Source: Neorhizobium galegae
Lineage (GTDB): Bacteria; Pseudomonadota; Alphaproteobacteria; Rhizobiales; Rhizobiaceae
Assembly (NCBI RefSeq): GCF_017877055.1
Contig: NZ_JAGIPG010000005.1
Span: 1 to 64,000, forward strand
DNA length: 64,000 nucleotides
Direction of reading: 5' to 3'
Part shown: piece by piece, positions 33,816-42,673 of the stretch
How positions within the stretch are numbered: the first letter of the stretch is position 1
How the letters are laid out: every line of letters begins with the position of its first letter
Program-made: the position numbers and the translations under genes
The notes under the pieces: generated by a model
Told to the model about the DNA's origin: nothing
Database searches by the model: none
The model's input: only the letters and a program-made list of their open reading frames with translations

Positions 33816-34619
33816 TCAGGGCTTAGGCAGCGGCTGTTCGACTGCGGATGCGGAACCGGCGGCCGGATCCGAGCCGAACCACTTCTTGTGAATCGCGGCC
33901 AGCGTGCCGTCCTTTTTCATGGCGGTGATCGCATCGTTCGCCTTGGCAAGCAGCGGATGGTCCTTGGTCATCATCAAGCCGTACTGTTCGCCGGTCTTGA
34001 TGCGCACCTTGACGGCAAGGTCCTTCATCTTGAGGAAGGCATATTCCATGCCCGGAACGTCGCTGACGGCGACGTCGGCGCGGCCGGCGGAGAGATCCAT
34101 CAGCAGATCCTGCTGAGCATTGTAGCTCTTGATGTCGCTGATGCCGTATTTTTCCTTGTTGTCCTTGGCCCACTTGTCGCCGGTGGAGCCCGCCAGCACG
34201 CCGACGACCTTGCCCTTCAGGTCCTCGACCTTGGAAACGGTCGCTTCCTTGCGAGTGGCGATGCCCATGTCGGCGTCATAATAGGCTTGCGTGAAGGACT
34301 GGCTGCCGAGACGTTCCTTGGTGATGGTGATCGAGGAGATCGCCACATCGATGCGCTTGGAGGAGGTGGCGGCGAACAGCGCCTGGAAACCGAGGTCGGA
34401 AATCTCGACCGTCATGCCGAGGCGTTTTGCCACTTCATTGACGATGTCGACCTCGAAACCTTCGAACGTGCCGGTGGCCGTCTTGTATTCGAAGGGCGGA
34501 TTGCTCGGATAGGAGCCGACGGCAAGCGCCGCGGCGGAGGCCAAACCGGCGCTTGCGACGGACAGCGCGGCGGCACCCGCGAGTCTCAGAAAGGCGCGGC
34601 GGAAAAGGCTCATGGTCAT
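33816..34619 (-). CDS. Polar-amino-acid-type ABC substrate-binding protein
   Basis: The 267-residue periplasmic protein has signal peptide FRRAFLRLAGAAALSVASAG and family-3 binding-protein motifs: PPFEYKTATGTFEGFEVDIV, AISSITITKERLGSQSFTQA, DLKGKVVGVLAGSTGDKWA. The class binds amino acids or small carboxylates. ATG 34619 (GAGGGAA upstream) and ATG 34613 are both possible. It is divergent from the EthD-like gene across a region with two TTTA-N4-TAAA sites. Confidence 0.9.
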   Translation of the reverse strand: MTMSLFRRAFLRLAGAAALSVASAGLASAAALAVGSYPSNPPFEYKTATGTFEGFEVDIVNEVAKRLGMTVEISDLGFQALFAATSSKRIDVAISSITITKERLGSQSFTQAYYDADMGIATRKEATVSKVEDLKGKVVGVLAGSTGDKWAKDNKEKYGISDIKSYNAQQDLLMDLSAGRADVAVSDVPGMEYAFLKMKDLAVKVRIKTGEQYGLMMTKDHPLLAKANDAITAMKKDGTLAAIHKKWFGSDPAAGSASAVEQPLPKP

Positions 34620-34816
34620 GATTGCGTTCCCTCTGTTCTGGCGACCGGCGGGTGTTTTTCCCTGCCGGATCGGATGTGAATTCTTCTTGATGGTTGGCAG
34701 ATGGAGCGACGTGACGCGAGCCCTCTCCCAAGAGCGATCCGGTGGCGTCTCATATCCTCTTTCAACGCGCATGGGAGCGGATCGTGATCGAAAATCCGGC
34801 AAGATTCAAGCGGAAA

Positions 34817-34832
34817 GATTGAAGCTTAAATC
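34817..34832. promoter_or_regulatory. Palindromic operator, TTTA-N4-TAAA class (one mismatch)
   Basis: GATTGAAGCTTAAATC: arms GATTGA/TAAATC around AGCT with one mismatch to perfect symmetry. It matches the class core except TTGA for TTTA. Confidence 0.55.
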
Positions 34833-34876
34833 ATGTCGTGGCGGTTCGTTTTTGGTCAGCAAACGGGGCAAAAAAT

Positions 34877-34892
34877 AGTTTAGGTATAAACT
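34877..34892. promoter_or_regulatory. Palindromic operator, TTTA-N4-TAAA class (copy 3)
   Basis: AGTTTAGGTATAAACT: perfect 6-base arms AGTTTA/TAAACT around GGTA, 98 bases before the EthD-like start. Confidence 0.72.
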
Positions 34893-34990
34893 TGTTTTTC
34901 GCCGACGGCGGTTCGATAGTGGGTCATGACCGGGGAACAGAGGCCGCCGGCAATCGTTGCGGTCCCATCATAGAAGCAGGAAACCAAGCC

Positions 34991-35695
34991 ATGCGTTTTG
35001 CCTATTTCGCCTTTTTCGAAAACACCGATGGCAGCGAGCTCGCCGTGAGCAAGGCGGATGTCGAGACCGTTGCCGAGATCGTCAAGCTGACCCCCGGGCT
35101 GACCGCGGCCAATCTCTACACGCCTGAAGTCACCAAGGACATGTACAACAAGGACGAGCAATCGCCGATCTTCGGCATGCAGCTCTATTTCAACGACCTG
35201 ACCGATCTGGAAGACGCCATGGCGCCAGCCGGCCACCTGCATCAGCTCGCGGCCTCCGGCGTGCTTTCGAGCATCCGCGGCGCCAAGGGCACGCAACAGG
35301 CCATGTATGCGCGGCATTTTCCGGTCGACGATGCCAGGCTCGATATGGAAAAGAACGGCAATCCCTGTTCCTACGTGGTGCACTATACCGGTCCGGCGGA
35401 GGACCTGAACGTCTGGATGCACCATTATGTCAGCCATCATCCACAGGTGATGCGAACCTTCCCGGGGATCCGCAAGATCGAGGTCCTGTCGCGGATCGAC
35501 TGGTGCGGGTTCCTGCCGTGGGAGCGGGTCAACCACATGCAGCGCAACCGGGTGATGTTCGACAGCCCGGCAGCTCTTCAGGCAGCGCTGCAGTCGCCGG
35601 CGCGCATCGCCATGCGCGAGGACTTCAAGACCTTCCCGCCTTTCGAAGGCGGCAATTCGCATTTTCCGATGGAAACCAAGATCATCGTCCCCTGA
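34991..35695 (+). CDS. EthD-like tandem dimeric-alpha/beta-barrel protein
   Basis: A 234-residue protein. The C-terminal half (YVSHHPQVMRTFPGIRKIEV, later an RVMFDSPAALQAAL strand-helix) resembles EthD domains, and the N-terminal half (IVKLTPGLTAANLYTPEV, later YFNDLTDLEDAMA) looks like a second, diverged copy. EthD-like proteins accompany aromatic and auxin catabolic genes (for example iacB); some act as small oxygenases, isomerases or dehydratases, many are unknown. ATG 34991 has AGGAAA upstream; longer versions lack support. It is a single gene controlled by its own operator region. Confidence 0.65.
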   Translation: MRFAYFAFFENTDGSELAVSKADVETVAEIVKLTPGLTAANLYTPEVTKDMYNKDEQSPIFGMQLYFNDLTDLEDAMAPAGHLHQLAASGVLSSIRGAKGTQQAMYARHFPVDDARLDMEKNGNPCSYVVHYTGPAEDLNVWMHHYVSHHPQVMRTFPGIRKIEVLSRIDWCGFLPWERVNHMQRNRVMFDSPAALQAALQSPARIAMREDFKTFPPFEGGNSHFPMETKIIVP

Positions 35696-35711
35696 AGGAC
35701 GATGAGGCCGT

Positions 35712-36890
35712 TTAGAGCTTGATATGGTCGCGGTCGAGATCCGCGACCGAGCGGCAGCCGAGAAGTGCCATGGTGCGGCGGGTTTCTTCTTCGAGGATGG
35801 TAATGGCGCGAGCCGCACCCGCCTCGCCGCCGGCCGCAAGTCCGTAGAGCGTGGCGCGGCCGGTCATGACCGCATCGGCGCCGAGCGCCAGGGCCTTGAC
35901 GATATCCGTGCCGCGGCGGAAGCCACTATCGGCGAGAATGGTGATCCTGCCTTTCAGCTTGCCGGCGATCTTCGGCAGGATGGTGATCGGCGACGGTGCG
36001 CCGTCGAGCTGGCGTCCGCCGTGATTGCTGATGACGATGCCGTCAGCTCCCGCATCGACGGCCAGTTCCGCATCGCGCAATGTCATGACGCCCTTGACGA
36101 TCAGCGGACGCTTCCAGATTTTCCGCAGGTGGCGGATGTGGCTCCAGTGAAGGTCCGGCTCCACCTGCTCGCGCGACCAGATGGCCGTGCGGGCGAAGGT
36201 CTGCTGATCCGCGGGGAGGAAATCGAGCAGATTGCCGAAGGGCGGAATACCGCGGGCCATGACCGAGAGTGCCCAGCGCGGATGGCAGAGGATATCCAGC
36301 TTGTGGCGGAGGGTCGGGTCCATGCCGGAGCGGTAATTGCGGCGGTCCCATTCGCGGTTGCCGAATGTCGCCGCGTCGGTCGTCACCATCAGCGCCTGAC
36401 AGCCGGCTTTTTCAGCGCGGCCGACCAGTTCGTCCATGAAGGTCTGGGAGCGAAAGACGTAGAGCTGCATCCAGTGGTTCAGATCGGGGATGTTGGAAAG
36501 CTCCTCGATCCGCATGTTGGAGACGGTGCTTTGGGTGAAGATGACTCCAGCCTTGGCGGCTGCTTCAGCCAGCAGCCGATCCCCCCGATACTGGAAGAGG
36601 CCGTTGAAGCCCGTCGGCGCGATGATGAAGGGCAGCCGCATCTTGCGGCCGAAGATCGTGGTCGAAAGATCGGGCACCCCGACGCCGGTCAGCGTCGAGG
36701 GACGGAACTCGATTTCCGAAAAGACTTCGCGGTTGCGGCGAAGCGTCCATTCATCCTCGGCGCCGCCTTCGAGATATTCCAAGACGAAGGCCGGCAGGCG
36801 GCTGCGTGCCATCGCCTGGAGGTCGGCGATCGTGACGGCGCGGCCGACATCCCTGCCGCTATAGTATCTCCGTCCGGCGATCGCCATCAT
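35712..36890 (-). CDS. FMN-dependent alpha-hydroxyacid dehydrogenase
   Basis: The 392-residue TIM-barrel flavoprotein of the lactate/glycolate/mandelate family has IAPTGFNGLFQYRGDRLLAE, KGVMTLRDAELAVDAGADGI and the catalytic His loop SNHGGRQLDGAPSP, then ILADSGFRRGTDIVKALALG. It oxidises a 2-hydroxyacid to the 2-oxoacid. ATG 36890 overlaps the stop of the fused ATPase gene (ATGA), making it the last gene of the second dipeptide-type ABC operon. Mandelate- or indolelactate-like substrates would suit the context, but that is inference. Confidence 0.9.
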   Translation of the reverse strand: MMAIAGRRYYSGRDVGRAVTIADLQAMARSRLPAFVLEYLEGGAEDEWTLRRNREVFSEIEFRPSTLTGVGVPDLSTTIFGRKMRLPFIIAPTGFNGLFQYRGDRLLAEAAAKAGVIFTQSTVSNMRIEELSNIPDLNHWMQLYVFRSQTFMDELVGRAEKAGCQALMVTTDAATFGNREWDRRNYRSGMDPTLRHKLDILCHPRWALSVMARGIPPFGNLLDFLPADQQTFARTAIWSREQVEPDLHWSHIRHLRKIWKRPLIVKGVMTLRDAELAVDAGADGIVISNHGGRQLDGAPSPITILPKIAGKLKGRITILADSGFRRGTDIVKALALGADAVMTGRATLYGLAAGGEAGAARAITILEEETRRTMALLGCRSVADLDRDHIKL

Positions 36891-38764
36891 TCGACCTGAT
36901 AGCCGGCTTCCGCCAATACCGGCGACCATTCGGCGTTGACGTCATCCGGCGGCACGGCGGCGAGCAGGCTGCGGGTATAGGCATGCTGCGGATCGGCGAA
37001 GACGGTTTCCGTCCGCCCGGATTCTACCACCTCGCCGCGATACATGACCATTACCCGGTCGCAGAGATAACGGACGACGGAAAGGTCGTGGCTGATGAAC
37101 AGCATCGAGAAGCCATGCTCATCGCGGAGTTTCAGCAGAAGGTCGAGAAGCTGCGCCTGCACCGAGACGTCGAGGCCGGAGACGATCTCGTCGGCGACGA
37201 GGATGCGCGGGAGGGTGCAAAGCGCACGGGCGATGTTGACACGCTGCTTCTGGCCGCCTGAAAGCTGCGAAGGGAACCGCATCGCCGCATCCGGCGGCAG
37301 GCCGATTTCCTTCAAGAGTTCGGCGGCGCGGTCCATGCGTTCGCGGGTGCTGTTGTGCAGCCCGCTTGCCTCGTTCGCCTGGGTGACGATGCTGCCGATC
37401 CGCCGCCGCGGGTTGAGCGCCGATTGCGGGTCCTGAAAGACCATCTGGATGTATTCGCGGCGATAGGCCTTTTCAGCATTGCCGTTGCCAGTAACGTCGC
37501 GGCCGGCCAGCGTGATCCTGCCGTCGGTCGGGGTGTCGAGTCCGACGACGAGCCGGGCGAGAGAGCTCTTGCCGCTGCCGCTTTCGCCGACGATGCCGAC
37601 GAACTCACCCTCGCCGAGTGAAAAATCGACGCTGTTGACCGCCTTGAAGCTGCTGCGCTTGGCGAACGGGCTCCAGGCGGTGGTATAGGCCTTCGTGAGT
37701 TTCTCGCCGTTGAGATGGATTTTGGCCGATGCGATCTCGCGGCCAGGCGCCATCGGCGGCGGCACGATGTCCGGCGTCTTCTCGGTGCGGATGCAGGCGG
37801 CGATATGGTTCGGGCCGATATCTGCAAGCGGCGGTTCGGCCTGGGTGCAGGCCTCGATCGCGTTCGGACAGCGGGAGGCGAAGCGGCAGCCCTTCAGCTC
37901 CTTCAATACGCGCAGGCCCGGCATGCGTTCCGGCAGGATGAAGAGGCCGCGGCGCGGACCCGATATGTTCGGGTTGGCGAGCTGCAGGCACCGCGTGTAG
38001 GGATGCGCCGGGGACGAGAAAAGCTGCTTTGCCGGGCCGCGCTCGGCCGGCCGGCCGGCGTAGAGCACCATGATCTCGTCGCTGATCTGGGATGCGAGGC
38101 GCAGGTCGTGGGTGATGAAGATCACCGCCGTCCCATCGCGCTTCTGCATCTCGGCGATCAGCTTGACGATGCGAGCCTGGATGGTGACGTCGAGCGCGGT
38201 GGTCGGTTCGTCGGCGATCAAGAGGCGCGGGCGACTGGCAAAGGCCATGGCGATCAGGATGCGCTGGCACATGCCGCCGGAAAGCTGGTGCGGGTATTTT
38301 TCCAGCAGCGCCGCGCCATGCGGCAGATGTACGGATTCGAACTCCTTCAGCGCCCGCTCGCGCCAGTTCTCACCGGGGGCAAGGCCGATCCGCAGAAGGT
38401 GTTCCTTGATCTGCTGGCCGACCGTCAAGACCGGGTTGAGGCCGGAAAGCGGCTCCTGCGGGATGAAGGCGATATCGCGGCCGAGCAGGTTGCGGCGGCG
38501 TTCGGGCAGCATGCTCACCAGGTCCTCGCCATCGAAGGCGAGCGTGCCCTTGGTGACCGCAAAACCCTTCGGCAGGTATTGTGAGATGGTACGGCCGATC
38601 ATCGACTTGCCGGCACCGGATTCGCCGACCAGGCCCAGGATCTTGCCGGGCTCCAGCGAGAAGTTGAGGTCGGTGAGCACCGGGAAGCTTTCCTTGGCTC
38701 CTACCGATTCGACGCAGAGGTTCTGCGCGGAAAGAATGGGATTTCTGGTTGGGAGAATGGCCAT
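36887..38764 (-). CDS. Dipeptide-type ABC transporter, fused double ATPase
   Basis: The 625-residue protein carries two complete ATPase modules, a DppD-DppF fusion. Module 1 has GESGAGKS, LSGGMCQR, LLIADEPTTALD and the Cys-containing extension GCRFASRCPNAIEAC. Module 2 (from about residue 345) has GESGSGKS, LSGGQKQR and ILVADEIVSGLD. The first and third dipeptide-type systems in this window use separate ATPases. It starts just after the permease stop (1-base gap). Confidence 0.92.
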   Translation of the reverse strand: MAILPTRNPILSAQNLCVESVGAKESFPVLTDLNFSLEPGKILGLVGESGAGKSMIGRTISQYLPKGFAVTKGTLAFDGEDLVSMLPERRRNLLGRDIAFIPQEPLSGLNPVLTVGQQIKEHLLRIGLAPGENWRERALKEFESVHLPHGAALLEKYPHQLSGGMCQRILIAMAFASRPRLLIADEPTTALDVTIQARIVKLIAEMQKRDGTAVIFITHDLRLASQISDEIMVLYAGRPAERGPAKQLFSSPAHPYTRCLQLANPNISGPRRGLFILPERMPGLRVLKELKGCRFASRCPNAIEACTQAEPPLADIGPNHIAACIRTEKTPDIVPPPMAPGREIASAKIHLNGEKLTKAYTTAWSPFAKRSSFKAVNSVDFSLGEGEFVGIVGESGSGKSSLARLVVGLDTPTDGRITLAGRDVTGNGNAEKAYRREYIQMVFQDPQSALNPRRRIGSIVTQANEASGLHNSTRERMDRAAELLKEIGLPPDAAMRFPSQLSGGQKQRVNIARALCTLPRILVADEIVSGLDVSVQAQLLDLLLKLRDEHGFSMLFISHDLSVVRYLCDRVMVMYRGEVVESGRTETVFADPQHAYTRSLLAAVPPDDVNAEWSPVLAEAGYQVE

Positions 38765-38765
38765 G

Positions 38766-39641
38766 TCAGGTGCGCTCCGTCTGGGTCAGGCGCGTGTCGA
38801 GGGTGCGGCGCAGGCCGTCGCCCAGGATATTGAAGCCGAAGACCGCGAAGAAGATCGCGAAGATCGGGGCGATCAGGTTGAACGGCGCCTCGTAGATGTT
38901 CTGGCGCGCATCGGCGATCATCTGGCCCCAGGCGGCCGTTTCAGAGCCGACGCTCATGCCGACGAAGGAGAGGATCGCCTCGACGATGATGGCGACGCCC
39001 ATTTCGAGGCTCATCAGCGTGATGAGCAGCGGCAGCGTGCCGGGCAGGATTTCGCGGGTGATGGTGCGCCAGTGGGAAAAGCCGATGAGTTGCGCGGCAG
39101 AGACGTAGTCTCGTCGGCGCAGGACGATCACTTCGCTTCGCAGCACGCGACAGAAGCGGGTCCAGTCGACCAGGACGATGGCAAGCACGACGTTGCGCAG
39201 CCCGGTGCCCAGGCCGACCATCAGGATCAGGGATAGAATGACCGGAGGGAAGGAGAGCCAGATCTCGACGATGCGGCCGATCACCCAATCGACCCAGCCA
39301 CCGAAATAACCAGCGACGTGGGCGAAGAAGGCGCCGATGATCATCGCGCCGATCGAGGCGGTAAACGCCACGGTGAGCGCCACGCGGGCGCCGAAGATCA
39401 GGCGGGAGAGAACGCAGCGGCCGAGGCTGTCGGTCCCGAGCGGAAACATCGCATCGCCGCCATCGGCCCAGACGGGCGGGGTGAGGATTGACAGCAGGTT
39501 CTGTTCGTTCGGATCGTTGGGCGCCAGATAGGGCGCGAAGATCGCGCAGACGGCGAGGATGAAGATGATCACCAGGCCTGTCTGGACGCGGCCGGATTTC
39601 AGCCAGAGCGGAACCGGTCGCCCTTTAGCGTGCTGTTGCAT
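38766..39641 (-). CDS. Dipeptide-type ABC transporter permease (DppC-like)
   Basis: The 291-residue membrane protein has MFPLGTDSLGRCVLSRLIFG (DppC loop) and the EAA loop YVSAAQLIGFSHWRTITREI. It pairs with the permease encoded directly upstream, and its 3' end adjoins the fused ATPase gene. Confidence 0.9.
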   Translation of the reverse strand: MQQHAKGRPVPLWLKSGRVQTGLVIIFILAVCAIFAPYLAPNDPNEQNLLSILTPPVWADGGDAMFPLGTDSLGRCVLSRLIFGARVALTVAFTASIGAMIIGAFFAHVAGYFGGWVDWVIGRIVEIWLSFPPVILSLILMVGLGTGLRNVVLAIVLVDWTRFCRVLRSEVIVLRRRDYVSAAQLIGFSHWRTITREILPGTLPLLITLMSLEMGVAIIVEAILSFVGMSVGSETAAWGQMIADARQNIYEAPFNLIAPIFAIFFAVFGFNILGDGLRRTLDTRLTQTERT

Positions 39642-39642
39642 G

Positions 39643-40665
39643 TCAGCGCACCCTCAGTTTCGGGTTGAGGATCAGGTAGAGACTGTCGACCACGATGCTG
39701 ATCACCAGAACGGCGACGCAATAGGTGAGCCCAGCACCCTGGATGATCGGCAGGTCCGCGTTGCGGATCGCGTCGACCATCAGGTTGCCCATGCCCGGGT
39801 AGGAATAGATGATCTCGACCAGCAGCGTGCCGCCGAACAGGAAGCCGAACTGCACGCCCATCAGGCTGAGCGTCGGCAGGATGGCGTTCTTCAGGCCGTG
39901 GCGGATGAGGATGCGCTTTTCGGACAGGCCGCGCAGGCGCGCCTGCTGGATGTAGTCGTCCTGATAGGCATCAAGCAGGCTCGAGCGCAGCACGCGCATC
40001 AGCGATGGCGAAAGTGCGATGCCGAGCGCGAGGCACGGCAGGATCATGTGTTGGAGGGCGTTAAGGAAGGTCGAGATCTTGCCGGTGATCAGGCTGTCGA
40101 GCAGCAGGAAACCGGTGACGACCGGGCGCTCGAAGCCAGGGCTCAGCCGCCCGGTGAAGGGCAGGACTTCGAAAAAGACCCCAAAGATCAGCAGCAGGAA
40201 CAGGCTCCAAAGAAATTCGGGAAGCGAGAGCAGCAGGATGGAGACGAAATCCATCACCGCTTCGGCGCGAGTGCCGCGGACATAAAAGAGGAAGAGGCCG
40301 CCCGCGAGGCCGAAGACGGTGGCAACCATCATGGCGATGACGGCAAGCTCGATGGTGGCGGGCAGGGTTGAGCCGATCAGGCTGGTCACATCCTGGCGGA
40401 AATGGATGGAGCGGCCGATATCGCCGTGGAAGAGCTTGTTCAGCCAGATGCCGTATTGCTGGTAGAGCGGCAGGTTGAGCCCCATTTCCGTGCGCATGGC
40501 CTCGACTTCCTGGACCGTCGCATTGGGTGGCAGGGACATTGCAGCGGGATCGACCGGCAGAATGCGGAGGATGCAGAAGAGAAGCGCAGAAACAAGCAGC
40601 AGGATCGGTATCGCGGTGAGCACACGCTTTACCAAGAGCTTGGCAATGGTCGCAATCATGCGCAT
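39643..40665 (-). CDS. Dipeptide-type ABC transporter permease (DppB-like)
   Basis: The 340-residue membrane protein has the DppB N-terminus (KRVLTAIPILLLVSALLFCI LRILPVDPA, read through), the GDIGRSIHFRQDV loop and the EAA loop YIQQARLRGLSEKRILIRHG. It starts about 70 bases after the binding-protein stop, beyond the hairpin at 40691-40712. Confidence 0.9.
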   Translation of the reverse strand: MRMIATIAKLLVKRVLTAIPILLLVSALLFCILRILPVDPAAMSLPPNATVQEVEAMRTEMGLNLPLYQQYGIWLNKLFHGDIGRSIHFRQDVTSLIGSTLPATIELAVIAMMVATVFGLAGGLFLFYVRGTRAEAVMDFVSILLLSLPEFLWSLFLLLIFGVFFEVLPFTGRLSPGFERPVVTGFLLLDSLITGKISTFLNALQHMILPCLALGIALSPSLMRVLRSSLLDAYQDDYIQQARLRGLSEKRILIRHGLKNAILPTLSLMGVQFGFLFGGTLLVEIIYSYPGMGNLMVDAIRNADLPIIQGAGLTYCVAVLVISIVVDSLYLILNPKLRVR

Positions 40666-40690
40666 GCCCCGTATGACGATGTGAAAGAAT

Positions 40691-40712
40691 GGGTCCGGGC
40701 GTACCCGGACCC
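40691..40712 (-). terminator. Hairpin between binding-protein and permease genes
   Basis: Perfect 9-bp stem GGGTCCGGG / CCCGGACCC with a 4-base loop. On the minus strand it is followed by ATTCTTTC, a weak U-run. It lies between the binding-protein stop (40736) and the DppB-like start (40665) and probably acts as an attenuator or an mRNA 3'-end stabiliser. Confidence 0.65.
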
Positions 40713-40735
40713 CTGGATGGCGACGTCAGCCGGTA

Positions 40736-42271
40736 TCAGGACCAGGACATGGTGCTGCCCAGGACCCAGGCATTGCCGTACTTGACGTAGTTGAGGCTCT
40801 TCTTTTTGACCAGCGTCTGAACGCTCTGCAGGATCGGAATATTGGCGCCCGTTTCGACGGCCTCCTGCGCGACGGCCTTATAGCCGGCGATGCGTTTCTC
40901 GTAGACCGGCTCGACAAAGAGTTTCAGGATCTTGTCGCCAATTTCCGGACCCTTCCACGCACCGAACGGCATCTTCGGGTTCATCAGGTAGCCGGAGAAG
41001 ATTTCCGGGTCGCCGGTGGCATTGTCGAAGCTGTAAAGCGTTGCTTCCGGCAATTGGCCGCCGCGGTTCAGTTCGAAATACTTGGAATATTCGATCTGCT
41101 GCAACTCGACCTTCAGGCCGACCTTCTGCCACATCTGCACCAGCGCCCTGGCGATATCGAAATCGCTCGGGAACTGGCCGTTGGTGGCGGCAAGCGTAAA
41201 GGTCGCCGGCTTGTCCGCCGTGTAACCCGCATCCGCCAAGAGCTTCTTCGACAATTCCGGATCGTAGGCGAACTTATAGTCGGGCAGGTAGCCGGGCGTG
41301 CCGGGCGTGGCCGGGACCGAAAGCGGCACGGCCGCGCCGCCGTAGAAGGCCTTGGAGAGCGCTGCCTTGTCGATCGCGTGATGGGCTGCAAGGCGGACGG
41401 CCATGTCCGTGAAGCCCTTGTCGTTGCGCATCTGCAGGAGGATCAGGCGGGTGAACGGGTTGATCTCGGCCGTCAGGCCTTCCGTCTTGCCGAGGCGCTC
41501 GGCTTCACGGACCGGGATGTTGACGGTGAGGTCCACCTGGCCGGACTGGATGGCGGCCGTACGGGCCGACGGATCCTTGATGATGTCGATGGTGACGCGC
41601 TTGATCTTCGGCTTGGTGCCGAAATAATCGTCGTTGCGCTCCAGCACGATGCGGGAATTCATCTGGTAATCGACCAGTTTATAGGGGCCGGTGCCGACCG
41701 GCTTCTTGGCGAACTCTTCCGGGCCGACGGATTCGATATACTTCTTCGGCACGAGATAGCTGCCGAGAAAAGCCAGCCATTGCGGCGCGGTCGGGGTCGG
41801 GGCGGAGAATTTCATCACGCCCGATGTCGGCGACAGGATCTCGATGTCGGTGAGCGTGCGCCAGGAATTGGCGATGTCGAGCTTCAGGCCGGACTTGATG
41901 CGGTCGACGAAGGTATATTTGAAATCCTCCATCGTCATCGGATCGCCGTTGTGGAACTTCACGTCGCTGCGGATCTCGAAGGGCATCGAAAGGCCATCCG
42001 GCTTCAGTTCCCACTTGGTGATGAGATTGCCGATGAGCTTCAGGTCCGGCGACTGATCGAGCGGCTGGTCGAAAACCATCTTGAAGAGCGGCTGCGCATC
42101 CGGAACGAAACGCAGGTTCGGGTCCCAGGACGGCACGTCGGACGGCCAGCCGATGGTGACGTTGTCAGTATCTGCAGCGAAGGCGATTGTGGCCTGCGAG
42201 AGCACGGAGCCGCTGACCGCGGCAAGGCCGAGCATCTGCAGGAGATTTCTGCGGTCGATTTCAAAAGTCAT
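40736..42271 (-). CDS. Dipeptide-type ABC substrate-binding protein
   Basis: The 511-residue periplasmic protein begins with a Tat-like export signal (EIDRRNLLQMLGLAAVSGSV, cleaved near AFA-ADT) and has SBP_bac_5 features (KWELKPDGLSMPFEIRSDVK then FHNGDPMTMEDFKYTF). ATG 42271 has GAGGGATC upstream; longer frames are unsupported. It leads the second dipeptide-type operon, divergent from the SRPBCC/ligase operon. Confidence 0.88.
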   Translation of the reverse strand: MTFEIDRRNLLQMLGLAAVSGSVLSQATIAFAADTDNVTIGWPSDVPSWDPNLRFVPDAQPLFKMVFDQPLDQSPDLKLIGNLITKWELKPDGLSMPFEIRSDVKFHNGDPMTMEDFKYTFVDRIKSGLKLDIANSWRTLTDIEILSPTSGVMKFSAPTPTAPQWLAFLGSYLVPKKYIESVGPEEFAKKPVGTGPYKLVDYQMNSRIVLERNDDYFGTKPKIKRVTIDIIKDPSARTAAIQSGQVDLTVNIPVREAERLGKTEGLTAEINPFTRLILLQMRNDKGFTDMAVRLAAHHAIDKAALSKAFYGGAAVPLSVPATPGTPGYLPDYKFAYDPELSKKLLADAGYTADKPATFTLAATNGQFPSDFDIARALVQMWQKVGLKVELQQIEYSKYFELNRGGQLPEATLYSFDNATGDPEIFSGYLMNPKMPFGAWKGPEIGDKILKLFVEPVYEKRIAGYKAVAQEAVETGANIPILQSVQTLVKKKSLNYVKYGNAWVLGSTMSWS

Positions 42272-42432
42272 GACGATCCCTCTGGTTCTGCCCGTCGATC
42301 GCGGCCGACGGACCTGCGGCGGTTGGTGAACGCAAGCCTGCAATCCTGCCAGGGGCTTCGATTTTTCTTTTGACCCGCTTTTCGCGGTTGTCCCCTTAAC
42401 AATTGAGGGGATCGTAGAACGAGGTATAAATT

Positions 42433-42448
42433 ACTTCAAGCCTAAAAT
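42433..42448. promoter_or_regulatory. Palindromic operator, TTTA-N4-TAAA class (one mismatch)
   Basis: ACTTCAAGCCTAAAAT: the right half and spacer match the perfect copy at 51627; the left arm reads TTCA for TTTA. It lies 162 bases upstream of the binding-protein start. Confidence 0.5.
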
Positions 42449-42610
42449 TTCCGATCGTGAGAAATTGAGAATCCCGTCGACTTCTGCGTGTAGAGGGCCG
42501 GAAATGCTGGGCTTTTGTCAGCCCCCAGGTTGAGAACCCGATGGGCGGGGATCACCAAAGGGGCCACCAAAAGCCGGCCTCGTAAAAATCCGTTGACGTC
42601 CTTTCCAATT

Positions 42611-42626
42611 ATTTTATGCTTAAAAT
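42611..42626. promoter_or_regulatory. Palindromic operator, TTTA-N4-TAAA class (copy 4)
   Basis: ATTTTATGCTTAAAAT: perfect 6-base arms around TGCT, differing in a single base (the C in the spacer) from the 16-base core of the site at 11249. It ends 47 bases before the SRPBCC start codon. Confidence 0.75.
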
Positions 42627-42673
42627 GCCTTTTAGGGAAATGACGCCTCAACGCGACTGAAAGAGGGACGCTC

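Larger units (their letters stand above)
34620..34990. other. Divergent promoter region with two operator-like palindromes
   Basis: No gene is supported. The region serves the binding-protein gene (minus) and the EthD-like gene (plus), and holds sites at 34817-34832 and 34877-34892, 60 bases apart from centre to centre. Confidence 0.65.
42272..42673. other. Divergent promoter region, ABC operon 2 / ligase operon
   Basis: No gene is supported. It contains a CCCCT...AGGGG hairpin near 42392-42410 and two TTTA-N4-TAAA-class sites (42433-42448, one mismatch; 42611-42626, perfect). Each operon thus has a site on its own side. Confidence 0.65.
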
